From Heterobasidion occidentale (lineage: Eukaryota; Basidiomycota; Agaricomycetes; Russulales; Bondarzewiaceae): 64,000 bases of DNA. The stretch covers positions 682,001 to 746,000 of the forward strand of contig JBCAQO010000002.1 of the NCBI GenBank assembly GCA_039111635.1, written 5' to 3'. Shown here piece by piece: positions 46,253 to 58,514 of this stretch. The notes beneath the pieces are model-generated. The model ran no database searches. It was not told the DNA's origin and was given only the letters and a program-made list of their open reading frames with translations. The number at the start of each line of letters is the position of its first letter. The first letter of the stretch is position 1. The position numbers and the translations under genes are program-made.

Positions 46253-47214
46253 CTCCTTCACTTTCTCTAAGCAGGTGAAGACCGCCGGTCAGATTCCTCT
46301 GGCGCCGAATTATAGATATAACAATCCTTCACCTGTAGGGAGTCGCATGAATATTCTAGCTTGAACTTGATTTCTAAACTTTAGAAAGAGACGCACCTCA
46401 AGCTTGCATTACAGAATGGAGAAGCACGGTGCTGGAGCGAGACCCGCCGGGGACGTAAGCGCCATAGTTCGGCTAAACCCGGGCCTGCTTCGCCACGACT
46501 GCACCTCTGCAGCTCTCTGCAGCCATGAACAGCGTTTGCCTTCCCGTTGTTCTACCTTCGAAGTCCAGAATGCGCTCTATATGGCCACACCTCTTTAAAC
46601 GAACTCAGGGATACTCAAACGACTGATGCATGTCTTACGAAGCCGATCACATCGCTTTCTTCACTCTCAGTTCTGTGGCCGAAAGCGGAATACACCCTTG
46701 TATGTTGCCTTACTTATCACGCCGCCCCTCCTGCTCTATAGCTGGTCTAGAGAATGAAACCATAACGGTGACAGTCCGATGGCACTTCAGCTTCAGCTTC
46801 AGCGCTGAAGCTTCAGTTTTTCATAGAGCTGACGTAGATCGCTTTCGCGAAGGCAAGCCTCGGCCTGATCACTGCCTGATCATTGCAATGGAGCTTGCTT
46901 AGCGCGTTCGCCTCGACCGTCCACGATGCGATGAGAGAGCTTCTCTGACGCAAATGTGCTCGTGCGTCAGACAGTCTTTTAAATAGCCCCACCTTCCATA
47001 TGATCCGAACGCTGTTCACGGTCAGTTGATCCGCCTTCTTGATGACATTGCCTCAATCTGCTGCCTAGGCGCCTCCTGCAGGCAATGAAGCGGGGCACTT
47101 ACTCCGGTCATCGCCTGTCAAGTCCTCGGTCATGGGTTGCTTCGTGCGCATGCTGGACGACACTTTCGGCGGTCTTCTGTGAAACGTCGGGGTACATTGA
47201 CCGTTCATAAGCTC
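46253..47214. other. Intergenic region, ~1 kb, with a perfect short palindrome
   Basis: No gene supported. An 18-base perfect palindrome (AGCTTCAGCGCTGAAGCT) occurs at about 46795-46812, flanked by direct repeats of CTTCAG and followed by TTTTT. Contains the promoter regions of the Mcp1-like gene (left) and of the cerato-platanin (right). Confidence 0.5.
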
Positions 47215-47220
47215 TATAAA
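47215..47220 (+). promoter_or_regulatory. TATA box of the cerato-platanin gene
   Basis: TATAAA in the context GCTCTATAAATGCC, 117 bases before the ATG. Strong TATA boxes are typical of highly expressed secreted-protein genes in fungi. Confidence 0.6.
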
Positions 47221-47336
47221 TGCCTCCTTTGCTAGCTAGGATCCTCAGTGTGCTCGCATCAACCGGCCTGTGCTCTCATCTTTGTCGTCGTCCTATCTCT
47301 TTACGTCTATCTACGACAACCCCTCGTCCATCGACA

Positions 47337-47753
47337 ATGAAGTTCACATTCGCCCTCGCATCCCTCGCCGTTCTCGCATCTACAGCGTTCGCCACTGACG
47401 TGCGCTACGACGAGACTTATGACAACGCCAACGAACCCCTCGCGAACGTCGCCTGCTCCGATGGCACGAACGGCCTCATCACCAAGGGCTACAGCACCCT
47501 CGGCTCTTTGCCGTCTTTCCCGAACGTCGCTGCTGTCCAGGCAATTGCCGGCTGGAACTCGCCTAGCTGCGGGACTTGCTGGCAGGTTACATACAACGGC
47601 CGTAGCGTCCTTGTCACGGGGGTGGATCATGCCGGCGACGGAGTTAACATGTCGTTGGAGGCGATGAACACCTTAACGAACAATCAGGGTGTGGCGTTGG
47701 GTACCGTGTCGGCGACAGTAACGCAGGTTGCGGCGTCCCAGTGTGGATTGTAG
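47337..47753 (+). CDS. Cerato-platanin family secreted protein
   Basis: Intronless, 138 residues. Start MKFTFALASLAVLASTAFA (signal peptide) at 47337; the longer in-frame ATG at 47220 lies next to the TATA box and would destroy the signal peptide. Mature protein: TDVRYDETYDNANEPLANVA, CSDGTNGLITKGYSTLGSLP, FPNVAAVQAIAGWNSPSCGT, CWQVTYNGRSVLVTGVDHAG and a C-terminal VTQVAASQCGL. The four conserved Cys of the family are present. Cerato-platanins are extracellular, chitin-binding, expansin-like surface proteins, involved in hyphal growth and, in pathogens, in eliciting plant defence. Confidence 0.96.
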   Translation: MKFTFALASLAVLASTAFATDVRYDETYDNANEPLANVACSDGTNGLITKGYSTLGSLPSFPNVAAVQAIAGWNSPSCGTCWQVTYNGRSVLVTGVDHAGDGVNMSLEAMNTLTNNQGVALGTVSATVTQVAASQCGL

Positions 47754-50700
47754 GGTGGGTTCAGTTCACTCACAGCTCGCCGTCTGAATCTTTCCTGACT
47801 TTCTTCAACCTGACTTAGGATCATGCGCCATGAAAACCAGGAGAATTTCTACGCTTTACGCCTTGGACTTTGGACTTTGGACGTGTCATTGGACTTTCGG
47901 GTTTTTTGTTATGGACGCTTTGCTTTCAGCTTTCCCTTTGTGCAGTGTTTCCGCGCTGTGATGTTGCTTTTCGTCTAGTGAATGGACTGCTTCGTGTATT
48001 CTTTCCTTCGTGTGCCAAGAGAGCCCGACTCGCAGCGGAAATCGACAGCAATGGACATTAGGATTAGTTAGGAGCTGGCTCCTAGTCGATCTTCCGTCGA
48101 CGGTCTTGGCCCCGTGTCGGGCGTCCGAGTCGGAATGTAGGTACTGTGGGATGAACTTCACCCTCCTCATTGAATCTCTTCCGCGTTCTAACGCAGGAAT
48201 TGATCGAGGAGGAATGCTTCGGGCTTCGGGCTTCAAGGATTTTTTTTTTGCTGATTTTCCCGTGTTTTTTCGTGTTACGTCACCGCGCACGTGATGGCCG
48301 TGAGCTGTTTCCTGGCAATTTCCTATGGCCTCATTGTGGCCGATGCGCGGGCCTCCCGCCAGAACTATATCGTACAGGAATGTATCGCTATGGCCTCGCC
48401 TTGAACTTCATGACGCGACCTAATCGCGGTGCTCTCAGCAACCAATGAAGTTGCTGTTCTCGACCTTTCGCAAACCACGTTATCCTTGATCATCTATCGA
48501 CTGAAGACTCGATACTAAACCAAATCTCAGACACGCATTGCTGTGGACTCGTATCGCCACTGAGAAGATCCTGCCCATCTTCCGTGCTTGTGTACCAAGA
48601 CATCTAGAGATCTAGCTCGGATCTCCTCAGGTGGTCAGCTTCCATCTTCATCGATATTCATCCAACACATATCGCCCGAAACAGCATGGACAGGTAACTT
48701 GTATCTCGAGCTGCGCTTGAAAGATCTAATACCCGCTACGCGTCAGAACCGACAGACATCACTCAAGTACTCTCAAGCAGTCTCAAGCAGTGTTCTACGT
48801 GCGGGTGCAATACTTTCGCCGGCCATATGCGCCTGACCGGCTCACCCTGTATTCGGGACTGCGGAGCTGGTGTAAGAGGTACGCACGAGGACAGCAAGCA
48901 TGATCTCACGGAGTGCCGGATTTCCTCCGGCGAATATGGTCACTTATTCTCGTACCGGAGCATCCTTGAGCAGTCTCTGTCGTGCCTCTCTTTGCGCCGG
49001 CTAACCTTTGGACTTTATTCCTCATGCTCACAACTACTTAGATACTTGGGTGCCGCGTGTTCGGGCGCGTTCTGCTACCTCTCATAATCTTCCGCCATTT
49101 GCTGGGATTCCATGAATCTCATTGGCCTAGGCTCTGTTGAGCAGGAAGCCTCTCATGAGCTTTTGTGAGCCCTTATTCTATTACCGCCTTCTTACGCAAG
49201 CTGAACTCAATGGATCTGACCCTATCTGACCTTGATTACTTATTGACCGGTTTTTCGTATTCAACGGTTCGGATGGCACCTCGATATACTATTTCATATC
49301 TCAGCGCTTCGTTTATTCCAAGTTGCACCCCTTTCTTGGCTTACGGTTCGGCTCTCTTCGGATTAGACATGCCATTGCGGTTGGTGCGTGCGCCAACGAG
49401 TCTTACTACTGCATTCCATGTGACGAACGATGGCCGAGGCCGAGGCCGATCCACAGTCTAATTCATTGCTACTTCACTGTTCGTATTGCGTCTCATACAG
49501 AACCGTGGCTTTCGTTGAATCCAGCTTTGAGGATAGACGTTTATACATACCATCGACTTCAAGCCTCAGCTCAGCGCTCAACGTTCAAACCCTAGTGCAG
49601 ATCTATGTAAGTTATCATCGTAGGGACTCTTGAACCTAATACTCGCTCAGGGCCCGGCTCAGGGCTTCACTCGGGGCTTACTAAGTTACCCCGGACAGTT
49701 TCTAGGCGGTTCCCGCCGGCAGACGGCTTCCTAGGCAAAGCCGCGGTTTCCGAGAGAAGCCCACCCACATCTTTGGGTGGAACACTGATATGGTAGGTGT
49801 GAGCCTCGTGGTCGACCGCAGCCGTCGACCTATCCCTTCTTCCCCTCTTTTCTGCCCTTTTCTTTTTCTTTTTCTTTTTTCTTTTCTTTTTCTTCTGTCT
49901 CCCCCTCTCCATGCTTCTCCATTACGACAGCCCACCAGATTTGCAGGTCGCACGATTTATTATCATTTGTTATCCTCGTCGAGGCGAGGGCATCTTGAAG
50001 ACTTCTCAGCAGATCGTGCCTTGGTACTGACTTGATGCTAGCGCTGATAACTAGCAAACCATAGAAAACAATTGAGAAAATCACCTGCTCATATCCAGTG
50101 ATGTTGGGCGAGCAAGCAAAGGTACAAGCTCGCAAACAAATTCTGTCCTATCCCGAACAAGCGCAGGATATTTTTCGCAACGCTGCGTGGTAGCTGCGAT
50201 ATGGTGCCTTCATTGTTCACCTTCTAGATTGTGGAAAGAATTCCAGTGTCTGTCGCGTGCACGGCATTCAATCCAGACGGACTTCTAATAATTCTCCGCT
50301 GTTGGCTGGGATACTGTTTAATCTAGGGTTCTAGCCTCTCGACGCTGTCCACTAGGTTCTGAGACCTTGCAGGTGATTGATCTTTATGCCCCATTTTTCT
50401 ATATTTTTCCCGGATATCGTATCAGGCCATGATGGTGCAGGGTCTGAGCGAGATATCAAAGGATACAAAGGCCACAGCATTTACAAGAGTTGTACACTGA
50501 GGGTTTGACATGACCTACCTAGGGCGGGTAAGTACAGACATAGATTCCAGGAACAGCGGATGCGGGCCCGATCCAGCATCCTGAGCTACCGACAGAGGCG
50601 ATTAGGTTTGTGCACATAAGCGTGCGTTCATTCGCCGCCCTATGACGAATGCCTGGTACATGTTTGCACCGCAGGACATGCTTGCGGAACCCCTAAATCA

Positions 50701-51414
50701 CAAGAAGCGGTATGGGCCACATGAGATAAATCCTAACGAAAATTCCTGAATCATGGTTCTGCATTCAGCATATGATACCGTGGTGACCTCTGGCGAACCG
50801 CGTCGGCTAGCCAGGAATCAATTGGGCGCTGCCCAATGGTCCATGGCCACCCTAAATTCTTGCAGTGTATGATGGTAGAGCCCCGTGTCTGGAGGACGTC
50901 GAGGAGCAGGGGGCCAAGGGCAGCTTACGCTCAACATCCGAGGAGTGCGGCGTCGATCACAAAACCGCCCCAGCCATGTTGACGGAACCTTTTCTCCTAA
51001 AAAGCAGTAGCATACCCGATCAAGCACAGATCCCGAGGCACTGGTGTGAATGTTCTAACTACAATAACCCAGTCCGTCGTTGAATGGACACGGTTCATAG
51101 CTCAGTCGAAAAATCGAATACTAATGGTAAGCTGCTGTAAACGGGGCGTTGAATAGGAGGTAGTAAGGGGCAGGCCAATGAGCAACTTACTAGGAGAGGG
51201 TAGAGGGCGATCATCATGATCGAGTGGCCACGAGATGTGGTACGCCGGCGGATCTCGATGTTAGTTGCCGGACACAATGGAGCGGAGGGCGAAACAAGAT
51301 ATGGGCAAAAATCAAATCGCTCACTGGGCGAAATCCAGATTGAACACCGCTATTTAACAGTCCCGCCTGCCCTCTCTCCTCACACCTTTCCGCTGATCCG
51401 TACCACCGATAGTC
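47754..51414. other. Gene-poor stretch, 3.7 kb
   Basis: The longest gene-free stretch in the window. Open frames are short and have no signal peptide, motif or splice partner. Local composition is mixed: 48,100-48,290 is T-rich (TTTTTTTTGCTG), 49,630-49,760 is G/C-rich with repeated CTCAGGGC and GGCTTAC. The final ~200 bases before 51415 are pyrimidine-rich and serve as the HMG-factor promoter. Could hold a degraded element or an unseen non-coding gene; nothing is supported. Confidence 0.4.
49855..49897 (+). repeat. Polypyrimidine (CTTTT)n tract
   Basis: About 40 bases of CTTTTT units (CTTTTTCTTTTTCTTTTTTC), the purine-rich strand giving long Lys/Glu/Arg open frames by chance. A simple repeat. 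Confidence 0.8.
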
Positions 51415-52915
51415 ATGTCTGCCTACGAAGAGACTGGTATGATTTTCGGATGGACACCTTCACCCTCGTCCTCGTCCTCGACGTCCCCTTCGACCTCACC
51501 TGATTTCCGCCATGCACACGACCTTCCTACCATCGAGCCACTGGGCAAGCCTGGTTTCCAGCATCGTGACATCCCTAACACGCGTCCATCTCGATCTGTA
51601 TCGTTCGGTTCCTATCGGTCAGCTCAGTCCCCTGGTTATTCCACGGACACTACCCCGCCCAGCTCCACCCTGACCTCGTCCGATCGACGCGCCATCCGCA
51701 ACCGCATGCGCAACCCGGCATGGGTTCCTCGCCCGCGCAACGCGTTCATCATATTCCGGTGCGAATACGCCTCCAAGCATGCCAAACGCGGCTCCGCGTC
51801 AGGCGCCACTTCTGCCACTGCTACCGACACGACTCTGTCCAAGCGCGCAGGCGAGGCGTGGAAGAGGTTGTCTGATGAGGAACATGAGCACTACAAGGCA
51901 CTCGCTGATGCTGAGAAGCTTGATCACGCTCTCCGGAACCCTGACTATCGCTTCAATCCCTCCCGCAATCGTACCCAGGCAACGGGTGTCGAGCGTCGCA
52001 CCAATGGCAAGCGCCAAGGGATGGACCGTTGTGCGAAGGTAGCTCAGCTCATCATGCAGGAGAAGTTGGGTGGCAGTCAGCAAGCGGAGTTCCATGACTG
52101 GGAGGGCAGTGTCGAGGCTTCTTCTCCTGAGGGTAGTCAGACGCAGGACGACGATCCATCACCCCCCATTCTGAGCCGACAGCGATCGGTCTCTTCTCCA
52201 TTCCCCCATTCCCAACTACAGAAAGACAGCCCGACGACCCCCGACGCCACATCGTTTTCGACTGTACAATCCTGGGCCGAGAACGAGGCCCATGGCGCAG
52301 TGCAGAATCCATACGCAGACGAGTACTCTCCCTACGTGGAGAATCAGCAAACTGCGTCATATCCAAGTGTCGGCGTGCAGGTAAGCCCAATCCCTCAGTT
52401 TCTGATCGACACATGTCGCTAACGCTCGCACCTTCTAGGAAGCGTATGCGATGCCGTTCGAGATGTCGCAGGGTGCCTATCCGTCGACAGGCTATCCGTC
52501 CGTTCCATACGACTTGTCGTACCCGAACGACACCTATCCCGCGAGCCTCGACGCGATGAACCTGCAACTCGCCAATTGGACGTACAGCGATAGTCCAAAG
52601 GAGTCGTCCTTTACGCCCTCAGATAGCACTTCTGTGGCGACGCCGCAGTCGGACGAAGTGGGATTGGCCCTCGCTTACCCTTCCTCATTCAACGATTCTC
52701 CACCACAGCCGCAGCAAACCTCGTACTTCAGCGATAATACAGCGACGATGAGCGCCGATGCCTCGCAAGCGATGTGGATGGAGAGTGCCTATGATCTCCA
52801 GTCCTATTCCCTCGCTCTGGATGGAACGCCGGTCTTGAATGAGACCCAGGAGCCGTACGACCTTCATGCAGCAGATAACGTTAGATTCGAAGATTTTTTC
52901 CACACCTCCTTGTAG
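51415..52915 (+). CDS. HMG-box transcription factor (fungal MATA_HMG type)
   Basis: Two exons, 51415-52380 and 52439-52915. The DNA-binding box is at about residues 105-185: RNPAWVPRPRNAFIIFRCEY ASKHAKR, a Ser/Ala/Thr-rich insert (GSASGATSATATDTT) and then LSKRAGEAWKRLSDEEHEHY KALADAEKLDHALRNPDYRF. The insert falls between helices 1 and 2. Both flanks are Ser/Pro/Gln-rich, low-complexity, activation-domain-like. The box type is that of fungal mating-type-related HMG factors; basidiomycete relatives (for example PCC1 and Exp1) act in sexual development. A role here is inference. Promoter includes CCACCGATAGTCATG. Confidence 0.9.
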
Positions 52916-53829
52916 TGTCCTCCACTTCTCCACTCACCTATATCGCTGTTCTTGTACTGTGTGATCCTGCTTTGGACTTTCGTCGTCTTTCTATTGTCCT
53001 TTCCCCTCCTTCCCTTCTTGTCCTGTTGTGTTACATTTGCCTCGATCGTCTGGATCGACTGTAGCAGTAGTCAAAAATACGGTTCTCTCATCGTACTCCT
53101 GGTACTCGTGTAGTATGTTTATTGCTTACTTTTCTCTGTGGATCGTCCTGCGCGCTATAACTTTTGCTTTTGGGAACTCCGACTAGGCATGCGTGATCCT
53201 GGCCTAGCGTCGGCGGTGTTCCGGTCCTGGGACGAGACAGCCACCGGGGGTAGTACCTGTCCCACATTTGTCATCGAGCTCGATCGGATGTCAAGGACAT
53301 GAATGACGATCAGAGAGACGAGAGCCTGCTTTGAAATGGAGCGCGGGAGAACGTCACTAGTTGCGAGTAGAATCGAGCTTGAAGCGCGAGGTGCGGGCCC
53401 GAGAGATCCGGGGCCGAAAGGCGTTTAGGAGGCCGGAAAGCATTAGCAAGGAGTTTGTTACCCTCAGGACCGACGGGTGCCGAGTGCTTAAGCTTCAAGG
53501 TAGAGGATTTCTATTGTGATAAGGGATCATGTTCTCCGAGATCACTGAAGAAATTGGTGGTGCATGGCCAAGAATTGATTGCAGTGCACGAAAGAGGATA
53601 AATCATCGTCAATGCTATGCTCCGGGCGTGCTCCTGGAACTAGAGGTTCAAGTGCTCGAGCTTCGCTTGATTGCGTCCGACACAATAAGGGAGGTATGCA
53701 CGAGAGTCCCGGCGTGAGACCATCAATGCGGTGGTGCTCTGGCTGTGAACCGCGGCGGTGCTGAGGCCTGCATCTCCAGATTACGGTAGCAGCCCGGACA
53801 GGGGTTCTGCAGGGGTTGTCGGTATAATA
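52916..53829. other. Intergenic, 3' of the HMG factor
   Basis: T/C-rich 3' UTR region of the HMG gene (TCCTTTCCCCTCCTTCCC near 53000), then DNA without a supported gene. Confidence 0.4.
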
Positions 53830-54195
53830 TCACCAAGGCTTGCCTGGCCATAGCGAACAAGGACAGTTGAGGCTTGGCGCCTCAAAAATAGTTAGTTCGG
53901 TGTGGATACAAATGCGAGCGCACGAGTAACTCACGGTGTCACCCTTTTTAACTTTCTGACCTGGTGGCGACGCATTGGTCCATTCTATCTTAGTAATGGC
54001 TCGGAAACCGTTCAGAACAGCGTCATTGAAAGCATCGCATGATGCGAGTATTGAGTACTGTGGAGACCTCAGACCGTGCAGGCCCGAGGGCACGATTGAC
54101 ACCAGTTGTATCCGCGACTCTCGAGAATGGAGGGCAGATTTCTGCGCTATGCACGGTGCTGAGATGAATGAGCTAACAATAAAAAGGCTCGCCAT
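53830..54195 (-). CDS. Possible small secreted protein, uncharacterised
   Basis: Not recognised. An ATG at 54195 begins MASLFIVSSFISAPCIAQKS, a plausible signal peptide (an upstream in-frame ATG exists at 54222). The protein continues RESRIQLVSIVPSGLHGLRS, PQYSILASCDAFNDAVLNGF and ITKIEWTNASPPGQKVKKGD. A GT donor (GTGAGTTAC) follows directly after GDT, so the open frame to 53830 may include intron. No homologue comes to mind and there are no neighbouring exons I can defend. Could be spurious. Confidence 0.25.
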   Translation of the reverse strand: MASLFIVSSFISAPCIAQKSALHSRESRIQLVSIVPSGLHGLRSPQYSILASCDAFNDAVLNGFRAITKIEWTNASPPGQKVKKGDTVSYSCARICIHTELTIFEAPSLNCPCSLWPGKPW

Positions 54196-54426
54196 GGTAG
54201 ACACAGATAGACACGGATTCATGTTGTAGAACAGGATAGCGGAGGTCATGGGAACCGCACAGTCCAAATCGGGCTACTCATCCTTCTATACTTACGTAAC
54301 GGAATACCAGTCCTTGTCGAGTCCGCCTCGTCCCTGTGAAGTCTAAGTCGTGCAGATTGTCTGGTCTTCGATTCACTTCTTGCCTTCCGATTTCGTGCTA
54401 TAGGACCCGTCACCTGTGTCAGACCC

Positions 54427-56558
54427 ATGGCGAGCTCGCCTTTACCCGTGCTTCTACCGCCAGAGGTCATCCGTGTGCCACAACAGGCCAGTTTCTCAGA
54501 ATGGACACCGAAGAGCTATTTGAACGCACCGCAGGCTCCACCCATGGACGACGCGAAAAGCCATGATTTGGAAATGGCAGCTGCGAGGCAGATGATGGAT
54601 GGAAAGGCGCTCAAGAAGACACGACCGCGGCGGACGGTGGACTATGCTGGGGGCATGGGCCGTTGGAACTTGGTAAGCCCAGAGTTCATGTGTCCCTGTT
54701 TCTTCATGGCACTCACAGCGAGGGTACCTCGGCCAGCTGCGCAAGATCCAACCGAGCCCGAGATATGTCCCGTATCTGAGACCGAGTCCACCTTATATAG
54801 TCGATGTACGGTGTATTCCTCCAATGCAATTCGACAACTTGAAACATCGACTGAATGGGCGGTATTACAGCTCCTCCCCCCCAAGGCGTACCCAGACAAC
54901 GCCTCCACCTCGCTGTGCACCAAATTCGTGCACACGTCCACCAACAAAATCAGATGCCCCGTCAATGTCGTAGTGGTCCGTCGCAGCTCCCGAGAGACGT
55001 CTATCGAGGCATGGCATGATGGCTTACCCTCCTTTGACAGTGGACGCCGGAGGGGAGACGGATTCTGACAGGATCCACGAGCGGCGAGTTCACGCTCTGG
55101 AACGGGCTGACGTTCAACTTCGAGACCATCTTGCAGGCGCACGACAACGCGATTCGCGCGATGCAGTTCACGCACTCCGGCGCGTATCTGGCGTCCGCGG
55201 ACCAGAGCGGCATCATCAAGTACTTTCAGCCCAACATGAACAACCTGACTGCGTGGCAGGGCCATCGCGAGGCCATCCGCGGTCTCAGCTTCAGCCCAGA
55301 CGACAACCGTTTCGCGACCGCAAGCGACGACTCGACGCTCTGCATCTGGTCGTTTGAGGAAAGCCGGAGAGAGCGGGTTCTCACGGGTATTTGCCTTCGT
55401 GAATGGTCAAGTGCACGTCCTGATCTGCATTTCTAGGACACGGGTGGGACGTCAAGTGCGTCGAATGGCATCCGACCAAAGGGCTCCTGGTCTCTGGGAG
55501 CAAGGACAACCAGATCAAATTCTGGGATCCACGCACAGGGACCTCGCTCACCACCTTGTGAGTCGCACGGATTCACGTGTCCGCATTTTTAAAAATGATG
55601 CAACGGCGTCAGACACCAACACAAGAACACCATCCAAGCCCTCGCCTGGTCGCCCAACGGGAACCTCGTCGCCAGCGCGTCCCGAGACCAGACGACCCGC
55701 GTGTTCGACATCCGCGCCATGAAGGAGTTCTGCATCCTCCGCGGGCACAAAAAAGAAGTCTGCTGTGAGCCCTTCCCTTTCCTCCTCGCCCACTGCTCGC
55801 GCGCTCCTCACACTGCATTTGCAGCGGTCACATGGCACCCCGTGCACCCGCTCCTTGTCACGGGCGGCTCCGAGGGCTCGCTGCTCCACTGGGACCTCTC
55901 CCTGCCGGACCCCGCGCTCCCGCAGACGCTCTCCCAACCACGCGCGACGCTCTCGCAAGCGCACGACTCGAACGTATGGGCGCTCGCGTTCCACCCGCTC
56001 GGGCACCTCCTCGTGAGCGCCTCGAACGACCACACGACGCGCTTCTGGTCGCGCGAGCGCCCCGGCGACGCGTCCTCCGTGTTCTCGGGCGGCGGCGAGA
56101 AGCCGCCCAACGTCGTCGACACGAGCCAGCAGGACGAGGAGGAGGCGATGGTGCCCGGCTTCGGCGGCGGCTGGTGGGCGAAGGACGAGGAGCCGCAGGG
56201 GTTCGGGCTGGGCGCGCCGGGCGCCGACGGGCCGTACGGGCAGCGCAACGGCTTCGGGCCCGCCGGAGGCGCAGGCGGCGGCGGCGGGAGCGGGGGCGCA
56301 GGCGGCGGGCAGGGGGGGGCGGAGGACGAGTTTGTGCTCCCCGGGCTGGGCGGCGGGGCGGAGAGCGGCGGGACGTTTGCGCTGGGGCGCCAGAGCGGGC
56401 CGCTGCCGCCGCAGGAGGACGTGTTTGGGGGGGACGCGCCGACGGGCCACGTTCATCACGGTGGTGCGGGCGGGCCTGGAGAGGAGGACTGGCAGCCGCC
56501 GCGTCGGGGCGGGGGCAATCGGGGACAGAGGTGGGGTCCGCGGAGAGGGCGGTATTGA
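54427..56558 (+). CDS. PFS2: Polyadenylation factor subunit 2 (WD40 protein Pfs2/WDR33)
   Basis: Subunit of the cleavage and polyadenylation factor. Start [20 protein letters not shown] at 54427; first exon 54427-54672. Spliced protein: [75 protein letters not shown]. Seven WD repeats follow, including [100 protein letters not shown] and [20 protein letters not shown]. The C-terminal tail is Gly-rich ([18 protein letters not shown]) and ends [17 protein letters not shown], an RGG-like RNA-binding tail. The order [17 protein letters not shown] is diagnostic of Pfs2/WDR33. All junctions hold frame. Confidence 0.93.
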
Positions 56559-57630
56559 CGGCGCCCGCGTATCCACTGTTCTCTGTCGCCCTGCGCTTGG
56601 TGTCGCGTCGGTTTTTATTGTGTACGGTGTAGTGCGTATGCCTGAACTGTGTCTGGGACGTCCGCCACTGCGAGGCGTCGAGAAGGAGTTCCGTGCGTCA
56701 TTTATACCGCCGCGCTGTCTATTATGTATGATACACGAGACGGGACCGGAAAGGCTTGAAACAAAGCACACTCGCTACATATCACACGCGGCGAAGCCGC
56801 GATGTGTCCGCTTTGACCCCCTTCGCGCGAACGATACACGTCCCCATCTCATCGGTGCCCACTCACATTTCCCTCTTCCTAGTCTGCGGCACAAGGGTGT
56901 GTAACACGGGAGTGCGCGCAGCACGAGACCAGCCGGGAGCGGTCGGGAGCGTCTTCCGAACGTCGTGGAAGCTCCGAGTGGGAGCCACCACCTTCTCTCG
57001 GGGAAAGGGGCGTGAGGGGCACGCTGTGACGGGTCTGTGACGGGACCGTCTTTGTTCGGGGTCGAAGCCCCACTTCTTGCCGGATACTGAGCTACACTCA
57101 GTACTTAGCACGGGACCTGGGAATGCGCCCGGGGGGGATCCGAGCCGCCGAGGGCCTTGCGTGCATGTTTCGCGTTCGCCGCGAGGTCGGAGAGGACGAG
57201 ATGCGTACTGCGCGTACGTCGTGAACGCGGGTTCGACGCCGCGAGGCGGGTGCGGGGCTGCTGTGAGCTTGTTGAAAAGATGGAGCTTGGAGTTGGAAGC
57301 GCAAGCTCGACCGCCCGCCCGCCCGCCATCTCTCCTTCCCGAGAGCCGGATGCGTGAGGAAGGCGGGCGGGAGGGGGATGGAGATAACTTAAGAGTGGCT
57401 GGTATCAGAGGAGCGCAGACGTCAGAGCGCTGCGCTGCGCGGGGCCGGACCGAGACGGGGACGGGGCATGGGTCTCGAGCTCGGCGGACACCAGGCCGGG
57501 GCTTCACACTGGCTTTACGGGGCGGCCGCAGGTGTGGCCCCGTGCAAGACTGTATGCGCGGCTGTGTACTGTAATGCGGTGTAATCGAGCGTTATAGAGC
57601 ACAGCACACGGCATAACGGTGGCGCGGATC

Positions 57631-57712
57631 GCGTCGTATCGTATCGTGCCGTCGTATCGTGCCGTCGTATCGTGCCGTATGGCATCGTATCGTACTGTAT
57701 GGTACTGTGTCG
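57631..57712 (+). repeat. Degenerate (CGTCGTATCGTGC)n minisatellite
   Basis: Three near-identical copies of a 13-base unit CGTCGTATCGTGC, followed by degenerating CGTATCGTACTGTATGG units. Not coding. Confidence 0.75.
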
Positions 57713-58197
57713 AGCCGGAGGAGCCCAAAGACCGCCAGAGATAGGTCGATAAGTGCGCCGCACTGCTCGTCGTCCGAAGCAGGAAGCCCGAAGCAGGAAG
57801 TCCGCAGCTGGAAGGCTCTCGGCTCAAGCTCGGGCGGGCGCAGTGCGGGCGCAGATAAGGGCTGCGCTGCATCGATAAGCTCGGGCGAGCGAACAGGTGG
57901 GTGGAGTGGAGTGGGGAAGAGTGTGGAGTGGGATAGGGCAGAGGGGACCTATGTGGATACACACACGAGTCTGGGGTCAGGCCGGGGTCAGGCCGGGGTG
58001 CGAGAGGCCCCGCGGCGCTCGTCGGCGTCTCGCGCGGGGCGCGCCGTGGGTGGCTACGGGTGGATGCGTAAGGGCGCGTACGTGCGCCGCGGGCGACGTC
58101 ACTGCGATATCCCGGGCGGGTCATGGGAGATGAGCAGCGAGGGGCAGCGAGGGGCGCGTTATTTGAGATGGAGGGCGCGTGGCTGCGCCTTGGTCGG

Positions 58198-58230
58198 CGT
58201 TGGCGGTGCGTTGGCGGTGCGTTGGCGGTT
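58198..58230 (+). repeat. (GCGTTGGCGGT)3 tandem repeat
   Basis: Three tandem copies of an 11-base unit GCGTTGGCGGT next to a T/G-rich repeat, just outside the left end of the transposon. Confidence 0.65.
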
Positions 58231-58420
58231 GTGTTTGAGTTTTTTTTGGATTTGGATTTGGGATTGGATTTGGGATTTTGATTGTGCGGTTGATTTTGAC
58301 TTTGCGTTTGCTGGGCGGGATTTGTCGGCGAGGGTGGGTGGGTGGACGAAGCTGGCTGGGACACAGCTGGGACTGGGCGCGGGTGCGAACGTGGGTCCGG
58401 GGCTGTCGGGACGCGGGAGG

Positions 58421-58428
58421 GCCTGGGG
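58421..58428. repeat. Target-site duplication, left copy
   Basis: GCCTGGGG directly before the left terminal inverted repeat. The same eight bases follow the right repeat at 59555-59562. Confidence 0.75.
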
Positions 58429-58464
58429 AGGACCCCCGTCAACCATGCCAGAGGTCCGATCCGG
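58429..58464 (+). repeat. Left terminal inverted repeat (36 bp)
   Basis: Identical to the reverse complement of 59519-59554 over all 36 bases. Confidence 0.85.
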
Positions 58465-58514
58465 GGTCCCACCTGGCACCCCCGAACAAAATCTCTTTTT
58501 TTTGACCCTTTCAT

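Larger units (their letters stand above)
56559..58428. other. G/C-rich low-complexity intergenic DNA
   Basis: No supported gene; long open frames on both strands reflect lack of A/T. Contains tandem repeats at 57,631-57,712 and 58,195-58,230, the duplicated pair GGTCAGGCCGGGGTCAGGCCGGGGT near 57,975-58,000 and a T/G-rich GGATTTGGGATT repeat near 58,245-58,280. Confidence 0.5.

Noticed and set aside
47220..47336. Longer cerato-platanin start at 47220
   Set aside because: The ATG lies immediately after the TATA box and would bury the clear signal peptide starting at 47337.
57504..58514. 336-codon minus-strand and 331-codon plus-strand open frames
   Set aside because: Overlapping frames on opposite strands over GC-rich tandem repeats; no start context, motif or splice structure.
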